64,000 bases of DNA from Lactobacillus isalae (GTDB lineage Bacteria; Bacillota; Bacilli; Lactobacillales; Lactobacillaceae), in NCBI RefSeq assembly GCF_947539375.1, contig NZ_OX443569.1, positions 1,240,001 through 1,304,000 of the forward strand. Reading direction: 5' to 3'. Made by a program: the position numbers and the translations under genes. Every line of letters starts with the position of its first letter. The first letter of the stretch is position 1. Below are positions 1 to 7,920 of the stretch, in pieces. Under the pieces are notes generated by a model. That model made no database searches. It had not been told where the DNA came from and was given only the letters and a program-made list of their open reading frames with translations.

Positions 1-226
1 CTAGCCCACGTTTCTCCATCCGTTGAAGCATGATTGTAGTTGTCGATCTCTTAATATTAAATTCATGCTCAATTTCATTTTGCGAAGCAGTGTTATCTTC
101 ATGATTAGATAAAAAATCAATCACTGACATTTGTACTCCAGTTACGCCTAAACTACTTGCAAAAATTTCACGTTCCCGATCAATCTGAGTAGCTGCTTGC
201 TTAATTAACTTTTTCAGAGGTTCCAT
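1..226 (-). CDS. MarR-family transcriptional regulator, N-terminal part only
   Basis: About 75 codons are visible, starting at the ATG at 226; the rest of the gene lies beyond the left edge. The protein begins MEPLKKLIKQAATQIDRERE and then carries a winged-helix stretch (SQNEIEHEFNIKRSTTTIML, then QRMEKRGL) of the kind that forms the recognition helix in MarR proteins. MarR regulators are cytoplasmic dimers that usually repress their own operon and release DNA when they bind a small ligand. A strong promoter with a dyad sits just upstream, which suggests autoregulation. The regulated partner genes are outside the window. Family call is confident; function and ligand cannot be told. Confidence 0.8.
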   Translation of the reverse strand, partial: MEPLKKLIKQAATQIDREREIFASSLGVTGVQMSVIDFLSNHEDNTASQNEIEHEFNIKRSTTTIMLQRMEKRGL

Positions 227-245
227 ACTATCTCTTCTTATTTGG

Positions 246-292
246 TTAGTTGTCTAACTAATTCATTATAAAACAAAATAGTTAGATATCAA
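246..292 (-). promoter_or_regulatory. Promoter and probable operator of the MarR-type gene
   Basis: Read on the minus strand there is a TTGATA -35 box (287-292), a 16-bp spacer and a TATAAT -10 box (265-270). Just downstream is a perfect dyad TTAGTT-GTCT-AACTAA (246-261), and the -35 box lies in an imperfect palindrome, GTTAGATATCAAAC (281-294 on the plus strand). MarR proteins typically bind such dyads around their own promoter. The boxes and dyad are seen; the binding is inferred. Confidence 0.6.
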
Positions 293-307
293 ACAGATTT
301 TTAGGAC

Positions 308-341
308 AAAAAAAAGAATCACATCTCTGCAAATGTGATTC
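308..341 (-). terminator. Intrinsic terminator of the mannose-class PTS operon
   Basis: On the minus strand GAATCACAT and ATGTGATTC form a 9-bp stem with an 8-nt loop, followed by a run of eight T. It lies about 45 bp beyond the stop of the last PTS operon gene. Confidence 0.85.
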
Positions 342-387
342 CTTTAAACAAGACTCTAAGCGAAAACAAATTATGGGGGAAAAGTTT

Positions 388-696
388 TTATTTAGATTCT
401 GCTTTTTTCGTGAAAATAGTTACTTTTTGTTGATAGTCATCTATCAACAAGTTTAAATTTTGTCGGCCCTTCCATTGTCCATAGCCAAAGACCGACATGC
501 CCAAAGCTCCTAATACAAAGAGGACAATTCCTGCAATAAACAACCAAAGAGTTTTAGCATGGAAGTAATAAATTAATACAACTCCAATTGCACTAATCAT
601 AAAAAACAAATTAAACCAAGATTTCAAATTTTTTAGCATCTTTTTTTGATAATTAACTTCGTTAACATAGCCTTTTCTTAACTCTTCAATTGTCAT
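388..696 (-). CDS. Small two-helix membrane protein at the end of the PTS operon
   Basis: This 102-residue protein has two hydrophobic segments (about residues 27-45 and 51-71) between charged N- and C-terminal tails, so it is probably a small integral membrane protein with both ends on the same side. I do not recognise a family; it is not the DUF956 (ManO) protein that often closes mannose PTS operons. It starts at an ATG preceded by AGGAG and follows the EIID gene by 24 bp, ahead of the operon terminator. It is therefore almost certainly co-transcribed with the PTS genes, and a role with the permease is possible but only inferred from position. Confidence 0.7.
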   Translation of the reverse strand: MTIEELRKGYVNEVNYQKKMLKNLKSWFNLFFMISAIGVVLIYYFHAKTLWLFIAGIVLFVLGALGMSVFGYGQWKGRQNLNLLIDDYQQKVTIFTKKAESK

Positions 697-720
697 TATT
701 AATCTCCTCCAAGCTTTTAA

Positions 721-1554
721 TTAGTATGATAAACCTGGGTTGAAGAAGCCAACTAGTACACCTAAGAAGGCAACTCCAATTAAAATAATCATTGTCCAAA
801 TAGCTGAAACATGTTTCTTAGCCATTAACCACCAACATAAGAAGGTAACAATAACGGTAAGTAAGCCAGGATAAATATTATCAAGCTGCTTTTGCAAGTC
901 CATAAATACACGACCACTTGAGTCACGTAATTTCAATGATGTTGTAACACTTACCCAACTTGCAAGAACACCACCAACTACCATTCCACCAACAATAGAA
1001 ATAGCTTTACGAATTGCTTTACCTTGAGTACCGACTAAGATATCAACGGCTTTATCACCTAACTTATATCCACGGAAGTATAAGAAACGTTGACCAAAGT
1101 AAGCAATTAAACTCCAAGCAATAATGTAGAAAATAGCACCAACTGGTGAACCATTTCTTGACATCCCTAAGGCAATACCTAAAAGAATAGGGATTAAAGT
1201 ACCATCAATCAATGAGTCACCAATACCAGCAATTGGTCCCATTAAACCAGCACGCATGTCGTTAATAGTTTCACCATCAATACCCTTGCCGTTTGCACGA
1301 GCTTCTTCCAAACTAGCAGTAGTACCAATAATAACTGAACCTAACATAGGGTTAGTGTTAAAGAAAGCTGTATAAGCATGAATATTTTCTTGTTGCTCTT
1401 TCTTATCTGGGTACAATTCCTTAATAATTGGCAACATTGAAGCTAAGTATCCAAATGTCTGCATTTGTTCTTGTGAGAAACATGTTAATGCTCCCCAGAA
1501 CCATAAGTTAAAGGATTTATTTAATGTTTTGTGACTAATCTTCTTTTCATCCAT
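721..1554 (-). CDS. Mannose-class PTS permease, EIID component
   Basis: A 277-residue EIID of the mannose/fructose/sorbose family. EIID and EIIC together form the membrane channel through which the sugar is taken up and phosphorylated. Family features include the N-terminal region with SFNLWFWGALTCFSQEQMQ, the segment FFNTNPMLGSVIIGTTASLEE, the conserved MRAGLMGPIAGIGDSLIDGT loop (about residues 100-119), and C-terminal hydrophobic segments. I start at the ATG at 1554, which follows the EIIC stop by one base and has GAGGAT as ribosome binding site; longer starts would run into EIIC. Last enzyme gene of the operon. Sugar specificity cannot be read from sequence. Confidence 0.93.
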   Translation of the reverse strand: MDEKKISHKTLNKSFNLWFWGALTCFSQEQMQTFGYLASMLPIIKELYPDKKEQQENIHAYTAFFNTNPMLGSVIIGTTASLEEARANGKGIDGETINDMRAGLMGPIAGIGDSLIDGTLIPILLGIALGMSRNGSPVGAIFYIIAWSLIAYFGQRFLYFRGYKLGDKAVDILVGTQGKAIRKAISIVGGMVVGGVLASWVSVTTSLKLRDSSGRVFMDLQKQLDNIYPGLLTVIVTFLCWWLMAKKHVSAIWTMIILIGVAFLGVLVGFFNPGLSY

Positions 1555-1555
1555 T

Positions 1556-2416
1556 TTAAATATCCTCGTCTTCCTCATCGTCATCATCTGTCGTTGTATT
1601 TGTATTAGTTGCTGCTGGAGCAGGCTTTGCTTTTGTCATTTCAATTTCGTACATAATTACAGCGAATAAGAGAGAAACTACAGTGATTGAAACTAAGTTC
1701 AACTTCAATGAAGCAGCTAATGTAAAACCAACTAAAAATGGAATAAAGTCTACTGACTTGTTAACAATCTGACGGAGCAAAATAGCAATACCAACACATG
1801 GAAGCATGGCACCAACAGTAAACAAAGTTTTCATTGGAATACCATCCATAGGAAGGGCGTTACGTAAGGCAGTAACACCTTGTGCTCCAAAGTGAGTCAT
1901 TAAAACAGTTGGTAAGAATGAGAAGATTAAGTGTGAAACCCATGGCCAACCAAAGTTGACTGCATATAATCTATCTAATTTATTATTTTCAATATCTTTC
2001 CAACCAAATGATTGCCAAACCAAGTTAAGGAATGCAACTGAGTAAAATAGAACTGAACCGATAGTACCAACTAAAGTACCTAGTGACTTAGCCATGTTAG
2101 CAGCTTGACTGCTGAATGGACTTAAGCCTCTAGAACTAATAGCAACCATTGCTAAAGGAATACCAATATAAGAAATAGCACGAACATCGGCTGAAACAGT
2201 ACCACCTGGTGTTACCAAAGCAATGTAAACAAGTTGTGTAGCAACACCACAAGCAATACCTAATGGAACATTTCCCATTACAATTCCACAAATTAATCCT
2301 CCAACTAATGGACGACCAATCATGTAGTTACCAATGGCTTGACCAGCCATACAAGAGTTTGAACATAAACATGCTAATAGGCCAAATATACAGGCTTGTA
2401 ACCAACTTATCGTCAT
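1556..2416 (-). CDS. Mannose-class PTS permease, EIIC component, with acidic tail
   Basis: A 286-residue polytopic membrane protein of the EIIC mannose/sorbose family (N-terminal GLLACLCSNSCMAGQAIGNY, then MIGRPLVGGLICGIVMGNVP, then the PGGTVSADVRA region). With EIID it forms the sugar-translocating channel. It is odd at the C terminus: after the last helix the chain ends in a Thr/Asn linker and TTTDDDDEEDEDI, an Asp/Glu cluster not normal for the family. The EIIA gene of the same operon ends in a similar run. Downstream it nearly abuts EIID; upstream a 37-bp gap separates it from EIIB. Confidence 0.93.
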   Translation of the reverse strand: MTISWLQACIFGLLACLCSNSCMAGQAIGNYMIGRPLVGGLICGIVMGNVPLGIACGVATQLVYIALVTPGGTVSADVRAISYIGIPLAMVAISSRGLSPFSSQAANMAKSLGTLVGTIGSVLFYSVAFLNLVWQSFGWKDIENNKLDRLYAVNFGWPWVSHLIFSFLPTVLMTHFGAQGVTALRNALPMDGIPMKTLFTVGAMLPCVGIAILLRQIVNKSVDFIPFLVGFTLAASLKLNLVSITVVSLLFAVIMYEIEMTKAKPAPAATNTNTTTDDDDEEDEDI

Positions 2417-2453
2417 TTTTTTACCTCTTTTACCTATACTTATTACTTATTTT

Positions 2454-2957
2454 TTAATAACCAAACTTACCCTTGAATTTATCCCAGTAACCAATTTGCT
2501 TATCAGGAAGAAGTGCAAAGTGAATCTTGTATCCCTTGTCAGCCATTGCTTCAAAGGCATCTCCTTCTTCTTGAGTAAATGATTGGTTGTCGCCTAACTT
2601 AATAGCACCTGGACGATCATTACCTGGTCCAACGATTACTTCATCAACATCGCTTGGCTTAAATCCCCAGTCAACTAAGATAGTCTTCATATCAAGAGGA
2701 TTCTTAGTAATCAAAAAGTAACGTGTATTTGAAGCTAAAACTTTATCTTGAACCTTCTTAAAGTGTTCCATAGTCCAAACAAAACACTTTTTGCCCTGAC
2801 CTTCAGCTGCTGACTTGTAAGCTTCCTTTAAAATAGGATTATCATGAGCTTTATCATTTACGGCAATAATTCCATCACATGGAACTTCTTTTGCCCAACG
2901 AGTAGTAATTAATCCATGGATCATACGGTCATCAATTCTAACAAGTGATACAGTCAT
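2454..2957 (-). CDS. Mannose-class PTS EIIB component
   Basis: A 167-residue cytoplasmic EIIB of the mannose/fructose/sorbose family. It accepts phosphate from EIIA on a histidine and passes it to the incoming sugar. The phosphorylation site is His14 in the motif VRIDDRMIHGLI, typical of this class (other PTS classes use a cysteine here). Length matches the usual 160-165 residues. EIIA and EIIB are separate genes here, whereas many lactobacilli fuse them. ATG start with an AGGAGG-like site. Co-transcribed with flanking EIIA and EIIC genes. Confidence 0.94.
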   Translation of the reverse strand: MTVSLVRIDDRMIHGLITTRWAKEVPCDGIIAVNDKAHDNPILKEAYKSAAEGQGKKCFVWTMEHFKKVQDKVLASNTRYFLITKNPLDMKTILVDWGFKPSDVDEVIVGPGNDRPGAIKLGDNQSFTQEEGDAFEAMADKGYKIHFALLPDKQIGYWDKFKGKFGY

Positions 2958-2969
2958 TTTTATTTCCTC

Positions 2970-3413
2970 CTAAATATCATCATCATCGTCTGAACTATTA
3001 TCTGGTGTAATTTCGTATTGCTTTAATGCTTGCTTGGCTTCATCTAAAGCATTTTTTGCAATATCTTCTTTACTCATTGTGTCTAAAGAAACAGTTGCAG
3101 TTAAAGCCATGGTGAAATTCATGCCACCCAGAACGACACTTTTATCCATTAATCCTCTTTCAGAAAAGACGCTTAAAAATGTAGTTAATGGACTTCCACC
3201 AATAATATCGGCTAAAATTATAAATTCATCTTCTGAACTAAATTCATGCTTATCAAAGAAATCATTGACCTTTTTCTTAAAATCGCCAGCTGATTCTCCG
3301 TTATATAGGCACGATGTATGGACTCGCTCGATTGCATCTCCAGCAAACATGTCTAAGGAAGTCTTGAGTCCCTCCGCAAATTTACCATGAGAAACTAAAA
3401 TCAAATTTTTCAC
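2970..3413 (-). CDS. Mannose-class PTS EIIA component, GTG start, acidic tail
   Basis: A 147-residue EIIA of the mannose family, the soluble domain that takes phosphate from HPr. The site is His9 in LILVSHGKFAEGLK; the family segment ADIIGGSPLTTF is also present. The start is GTG, placed 7 bp after AAGGGG. The fold should end near residue 135; the rest is TPDNSSDDDDDI, an Asp-rich tail ending in Ile that resembles the EIIC tail in the same operon. First gene of the operon, directly behind the promoter with two cre-like sites. Confidence 0.92.
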   Translation of the reverse strand: MKNLILVSHGKFAEGLKTSLDMFAGDAIERVHTSCLYNGESAGDFKKKVNDFFDKHEFSSEDEFIILADIIGGSPLTTFLSVFSERGLMDKSVVLGGMNFTMALTATVSLDTMSKEDIAKNALDEAKQALKQYEITPDNSSDDDDDI

Positions 3414-3451
3414 TTTTACACCCCTTCTCGTAATTACAGTTATAATTTATC

Positions 3452-3494
3452 ATTATGAAAGCGTGTGCATAAGTGTCAAATGTAATCGTTTTCT
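3452..3494 (-). promoter_or_regulatory. PTS operon promoter with two cre-like sites
   Basis: On the minus strand TTGACA (3474-3479) and CATAAT (3452-3457) are 16 bp apart. On the plus strand TGAAAGCGTGTGCA (3456-3469) and TGTAATCGTTTTCT (3481-3494) each match the cre consensus TGWAARCGYTWNCW at 13 of 14 positions and start 25 bp apart. One covers the spacer and -10 edge, the other lies just upstream of -35. This placement fits CcpA repression in glucose. Sites are seen; CcpA control is inferred. Confidence 0.65.
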
Positions 3495-3606
3495 ATATAT
3501 TTAACATGATATTTGTCACATTTTTACTGCTTAACTTATTTTTAAAATTTTTATAAAATATGCATAATACAACATGTTTAATAAAGAGTGTAATAAAAGG
3601 GTTAAA

Positions 3607-4569
3607 ATGAAAAAAATATATGCAGTAAGTAAAATAATCTTTCCAATATTGATCATTGGGATAATTATCTATCTCTTCTATGCCCAGCCATTTGGTCACA
3701 AGCCATTAAGATTCGGCAGTACCTATATGACAATGAATAACGATTTTTATCAAACACTAAATGAGCCAATTGCTAATGAAATTGACGATAAAAATGACAT
3801 CCTTTACAGCAGAAATCCAGAACTGAGCGTTAATAATCAAGTTACCGAAATAGAAAATTTTATTAAAAGCGATGTTAAGGCCATTTTTATCAATCCTGTT
3901 GATGGCACATCCCCTAAGTTAATTAAGGCATTAAAAAAAGCCCATCAAGCGGGCATTAAAATTATCGTCGTGGATAGTCAAATCAAAGATTCAACTGATT
4001 ATGTCGACTGCACTATTCGATCGAATAACTATCAAGCTGGAGTTCTTTGTGCAAAAGAACTAATGGCAAATCAAAAAAGTGCTAATATCCTTATTTTGCA
4101 GCAACCAACTGCTATTTCTGTTGTTGATCGAATTAAGGGATTTGAAGATACAATTAAAAATAATAAAAATTTCCATATTGTAGATAAAATCAATACTACT
4201 GGGCAATCGGAAAACAGTTATCCTAAGGTTCAAAGGTATCTTAAACAGGGGAAAAATTTCGACACAATTATGTCGCTAAATGATAAGACCGCTGTCGGAG
4301 CTTTAGCAGCTATTAATTCTATTAATGAAAACAAAAAATTTTCTATCTATAGTATTGATGGTTCAGAAAATATCAAAAAGATGATTAGTAATAAAAATTC
4401 TAAAATTAAGGCCACTGTCGCTCAATCACCTCTTCAAATAGGAAAAGTTGCCGTTAAGGTCGCTTATAAGCTCGTAAACCATCAAAAAGTTCCAAAAGAA
4501 ATCATCCTGCCAGTCAAGCTCATAACATCTAAAAATATTAAAAAATATAATATTACGGGGTGGCAATAA
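3607..4569 (+). CDS. Membrane-anchored ribose-type sugar-binding protein (sensor input)
   Basis: A 320-residue protein with one N-terminal membrane helix (about residues 9-28) and no lipobox, followed by a type-1 periplasmic-binding fold of the ribose/galactose kind. Visible marks are the segments IFINPVDGTSPKLIKALKKA, GIKIIVVDSQI and GQ-SENSYPKVQRYLKQ. It should sit outside the cell, tethered to the membrane. No ABC permease or ATPase gene is nearby. Instead the stop overlaps the start of a histidine kinase gene by one base, so a sensing role is likely, as in membrane-anchored XylFII with LytS in clostridia (known precedent). I chose ATG 3607 because AAAGG lies 6 bp upstream; an in-frame ATG at 3574 lacks this. 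Ligand unknown. Confidence 0.85.
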   Translation: MKKIYAVSKIIFPILIIGIIIYLFYAQPFGHKPLRFGSTYMTMNNDFYQTLNEPIANEIDDKNDILYSRNPELSVNNQVTEIENFIKSDVKAIFINPVDGTSPKLIKALKKAHQAGIKIIVVDSQIKDSTDYVDCTIRSNNYQAGVLCAKELMANQKSANILILQQPTAISVVDRIKGFEDTIKNNKNFHIVDKINTTGQSENSYPKVQRYLKQGKNFDTIMSLNDKTAVGALAAINSINENKKFSIYSIDGSENIKKMISNKNSKIKATVAQSPLQIGKVAVKVAYKLVNHQKVPKEIILPVKLITSKNIKKYNITGWQ

Positions 4570-5873
4570 TGAAGTTTAAATATTTAGTAACTATGCGTCA
4601 CTTTATGGTGACTTTAAATTTTATTATCATTTCTTTTATTGGAGCCCAGTTTCTCTTAATTACCCAATATATTCTTAATCATCAATTAAGTTCCGAGCTT
4701 TTATCTACTTTAGTACGCGTTCCAGATTCTCCCATAATTTTATTTAGTGAATGCATTATTTCTTATAGTTTGTTAGTTCTAGTGATGTATCTTCTTTATC
4801 ATCATCATTTTTCTACTCAAAATACACTTTTATTACTTGTGCTTGAATTTATTCTTGCCTTTGTTATCTTTTTCGCAGTTAGAATGAACTATAATGGTAT
4901 TTTTTTACTAGTTTTTATCGACTTATTATTAACTTATAGAAACTTACCTACTATTCAAAGCTACTGTTTTTGGGGAATTTCAGGAATAATCTTTCTTCTT
5001 TTATTTTCTTTTTCAAATTATTCTCTTTTGGGTGTCTTCTTTAAAATGCCTAGTTTAAATACTTATCTAGATTTTCTTCCCATTCAGTTTCGCTCAATTC
5101 TTGTTTTCTTTAACAATTTTCTTGTTTCATTAAATCTAATTACATTTATTTGCATTTGTCTTGGCTACGTAATTTATATTTTAAATCGAACTCATGTAGT
5201 TCAATCAAAATTGCATAGCATGCAAAAAGCTAACGATGAACTTAAAAGCTATGCAGCAATGTCTGAAAAAATTGCTCAAGATCATGAAAGGAAAAGAATC
5301 GCCCGTGATATTCATGATACAGTCGGCCACACTTTAACTGGAGTGGCTGCAGGAATTGATGCTGCCATGGTATTAATTGATATCAATCCTGAAGCAGCTA
5401 AGAATCAACTGCAAAAAATATCTACTGCAATTAAGCAAGGATTAAAAGAAGTAAGGCAAGTTTTAAATCAGCTACGTCCTGATGCTTTAAAGAGTTATAC
5501 TCTAGAATCTGCTTTGAATAAAATGTTAAAAGAATACAGCGATATTTCTCACATCAAGATAAATTTTAATTATTCATGGGGAGAAGTAGATTTTCAAAAA
5601 ACGACTGAAAATATAATTTTCCGCGTAATCGAAGAAACAGTTACTAATTCTTTACGTCATGGACATGCAACAAAAATTTGGATTAACTGCACTACTACTG
5701 ATTCTTCATATATTTTATCAATTCATAATAACGGTAAAAGCGAAGCAAATATCAAGCCTGGTTACGGTATTACTCAAATGAAAGAGCGACTAGCAATTAT
5801 TAACGGAACAGTTGAGTTTGATGGTAAAAAAGGTTTTACTACACTTGTAAAATTTCCTAAGGTAGGTGTTTAA
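4569..5873 (+). CDS. Sensor histidine kinase (HisKA_3 / NarX-like)
   Basis: A 434-residue kinase. The first 205 residues contain six or seven hydrophobic helices with short loops, so there is little extracellular domain of its own. A coiled linker (about 208-240) leads to the dimerisation and phosphoacceptor motif RKRIARDIHDTVGHTLTG with His249. The ATPase domain shows the N-box (EETVTNSLRHGHA) and a G-box (GYGITQMKERL). The start ATG 4569 overlaps the sugar-binding gene stop (TAATG) with GGGGTGG upstream, so the two are translationally coupled. The likely model is that the anchored binding protein signals through this kinase's membrane helices to the next gene's response regulator. Confidence 0.9.
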   Translation: MKFKYLVTMRHFMVTLNFIIISFIGAQFLLITQYILNHQLSSELLSTLVRVPDSPIILFSECIISYSLLVLVMYLLYHHHFSTQNTLLLLVLEFILAFVIFFAVRMNYNGIFLLVFIDLLLTYRNLPTIQSYCFWGISGIIFLLLFSFSNYSLLGVFFKMPSLNTYLDFLPIQFRSILVFFNNFLVSLNLITFICICLGYVIYILNRTHVVQSKLHSMQKANDELKSYAAMSEKIAQDHERKRIARDIHDTVGHTLTGVAAGIDAAMVLIDINPEAAKNQLQKISTAIKQGLKEVRQVLNQLRPDALKSYTLESALNKMLKEYSDISHIKINFNYSWGEVDFQKTTENIIFRVIEETVTNSLRHGHATKIWINCTTTDSSYILSIHNNGKSEANIKPGYGITQMKERLAIINGTVEFDGKKGFTTLVKFPKVGV

Positions 5874-5874
5874 A

Positions 5875-6549
5875 ATGATTAAAATACTAATTGCGGATGA
5901 TCAACAATTAATTAGAGATTCAATCAAAATTATTTTAGAAAGTAATAACGATTTTACCGTCACTGATACAGTCGGTAACGGTAAAGAAGTTTTAGATAGC
6001 ATACAAAAAAATAAGCCGGACATTATTTTAATGGACGTTAGAATGCCAGTAATGGATGGAACAGTTTGTACAAAATACGTTAAAGAAAAATATCCTGATA
6101 TTAAAGTAATTATTTTAACTACGTTTGACGATGATGACTTTATTTTTAGTGCCTTAAAGTATGGGGCTTCGGGCTATTTATTAAAAGGTGGTTCCCCTTC
6201 TGATTTATTCACAGCAATTCGCACTGTTGCCCAAGGCGGAGCAATGATTAATCCTGATATTACAGAGAAAGTCTTTAAACTGTTTTCAAAAATGGCTCAA
6301 TCAAATTACGCTATTTCAGTTGATGATAAAGAAACAAAAGATTTTTCTAAAAGCGAATGGTGTGTAATTCAACAGGTTGGTCTAGGCTTATCAAACAAAG
6401 AAATTGCCACTAAATTATTTCTTTCTGAGGGAACTGTAAGAAACTACATCTCTAAAATATTGGAAAAGTTAGATTTACGTGATAGAACTCAATTAGCAAT
6501 TTGGGCCGTTCAAACAGGTGTTACTAGTGAAAATATCGATCAGAAGTAA
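5875..6549 (+). CDS. NarL/FixJ-type response regulator
   Basis: A 224-residue regulator with an N-terminal receiver domain and a C-terminal LuxR-type helix-turn-helix. The acidic pocket is Asp8-Asp9, the phosphoacceptor is Asp54 in IILMDVRMP, and the conserved Thr and Lys lie in VIILTTFDDDD and GYLLKGGSP. The DNA-binding domain contains GLSNKEIATKLFLSEGTVRNY. ATG 5875 is used because AAGGTAGG lies 9 bp upstream; a GTG 9 bp earlier is poorer. It follows the kinase by one base and is its obvious partner. The divergent PTS promoter about 2.4 kb away is the most plausible target, but that is inference. Confidence 0.92.
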   Translation: MIKILIADDQQLIRDSIKIILESNNDFTVTDTVGNGKEVLDSIQKNKPDIILMDVRMPVMDGTVCTKYVKEKYPDIKVIILTTFDDDDFIFSALKYGASGYLLKGGSPSDLFTAIRTVAQGGAMINPDITEKVFKLFSKMAQSNYAISVDDKETKDFSKSEWCVIQQVGLGLSNKEIATKLFLSEGTVRNYISKILEKLDLRDRTQLAIWAVQTGVTSENIDQK

Positions 6550-7807
6550 AAAAATATTATGTGGCATCCTACTTTTAGCAGTTGCACTATCAGCTATATT
6601 TATTTTCTTTAAGCTTAAATATAGTCGCCCTACTTTAACTATTGGAGTTTATACGGATAGCAGCTGGGAGGTGCCTAATGGGGATGCAGATTATGTTACA
6701 AAACTGGCAATCAAAAAATTCAAGAAAAAATATCCTAATGTTCAAATCAAATATGAAGCTGGAATTCGTAAAAACGACTATAATAACTGGCTAACTGAAA
6801 AGATTGTTAAGGGAACTACTCCTGATGTAATAATGTTACCTGAGGATATTTTTAACCTACTAGCTAGTAATGGCACTTTAAAATCACTAAATAGCTCTAT
6901 AAAAGATGATCGTCTCTCACCTTCAACTTTCTATCGTGGTGCCTTGAAAGCTGGTCAATATCATAATATTCAGTATGGACTTCCTTACGAAACAAATCCC
7001 ATGCTAATGATTGCTAATAATGATTTACTAGCTAAAAATGGCTTTTCAAATTTAAAGCAGCATCTATCTCCAAGAAAACTAAAAAATATTTGCCACACAA
7101 TTAGTCTTAATAAAGATTATGCTGGTATTACATCGGACTACACATGGCAGGATGCTCAACTAGCTTATGGCAACTCAGTTTTTGAAAATTCGGCTATTAA
7201 TCTGACCTCAAATAAGGCACGGTTAGGCTTTTCATTAATTGAAGATTTAACTAATGAAAATGGTTATCAATCAGTTAATTCAAATCAGTTTGATCAAGGT
7301 AGAGTTGCTTTTATGCCACTTTCATTAGCTAAATATCGTACTTATACCTCATATCCATATCATGTTGCACATACTTCTAACTTCAAATGGAAAGTATTTC
7401 AAATGCCTTCAATTACTAATGTTCAAGCAACACCGGCTGCAACTGTTTGTTTAGGGATTTCTGCTAAAACCGACCATCCCACACTTTCTTGGAAGTTCAT
7501 CAAATTAATGTGCACAGACAAGGAAATTCAACAAGAAGTAATCAAGAATAGAATGGGATCTTCAGTATTGCCCAAGGTAATTAATAGTACCTACACCAAA
7601 AAGATTTTTCAAAAAGAGCAGCAAAACACCCTTACTACCCAAGAATTAGATTCAATTCTTAAAAATGTAGCTATAACGCCAAAATTTAGAAACTACGATC
7701 GACGGTCTGATGAATTGAATTATCTAATTCAAAATGCTCTTAAAAATAATCAATTAAATCTTCAACTTTTCAATATTCAACATCAAATCAATAAAAATGA
7801 ATATTAA
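6527..7807 (+). CDS. Membrane-anchored family 1 solute-binding protein
   Basis: A 426-residue protein with an N-terminal hydrophobic helix (about residues 11-30) without a lipobox cysteine, followed by an extracellular solute-binding protein family 1 fold. Marks are the segments AIKKFKKKYPNVQIKYEAGI, KGTTPDVIMLPEDIFNLLAS and YGLPYETNPMLMIANNDLL. The start is GTG 6527, 23 bp inside the regulator gene, with AGGTG 6 bp upstream. As with the first gene, no ABC permease accompanies it, so the four-gene unit has two different tethered binding proteins flanking one two-component system. It may be a second sensor input or a competitor for ligand. A terminator follows. Confidence 0.85.
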   Translation: MKISIRSKKILCGILLLAVALSAIFIFFKLKYSRPTLTIGVYTDSSWEVPNGDADYVTKLAIKKFKKKYPNVQIKYEAGIRKNDYNNWLTEKIVKGTTPDVIMLPEDIFNLLASNGTLKSLNSSIKDDRLSPSTFYRGALKAGQYHNIQYGLPYETNPMLMIANNDLLAKNGFSNLKQHLSPRKLKNICHTISLNKDYAGITSDYTWQDAQLAYGNSVFENSAINLTSNKARLGFSLIEDLTNENGYQSVNSNQFDQGRVAFMPLSLAKYRTYTSYPYHVAHTSNFKWKVFQMPSITNVQATPAATVCLGISAKTDHPTLSWKFIKLMCTDKEIQQEVIKNRMGSSVLPKVINSTYTKKIFQKEQQNTLTTQELDSILKNVAITPKFRNYDRRSDELNYLIQNALKNNQLNLQLFNIQHQINKNEY

Positions 7808-7870
7808 CAAAAAAGCAGAGACATTTTTTGGCTAAAGAAGTTAAACCAGCTGGCGGCATTAAAACAGCAA

Positions 7871-7906
7871 AAAAAGAGAAACGTATTGAAACGTTTCTCT
7901 TTTTTC
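7871..7906. terminator. Bidirectional terminator between convergent genes
   Basis: AGAGAAACGT and ACGTTTCTCT (7875-7884 and 7891-7900) make a 10-bp stem with a 6-nt loop. A run of A precedes and a run of T follows, so it can stop transcription from both the sensor unit and the TSUP gene. Confidence 0.9.
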
Positions 7907-7920
7907 TATCTTCATTATTT

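Noticed and set aside
3034-3390. A 118-codon plus-strand open frame
   Set aside because: It is fully antisense to the PTS EIIA gene, whose motifs are certain, and has no ribosome binding site.
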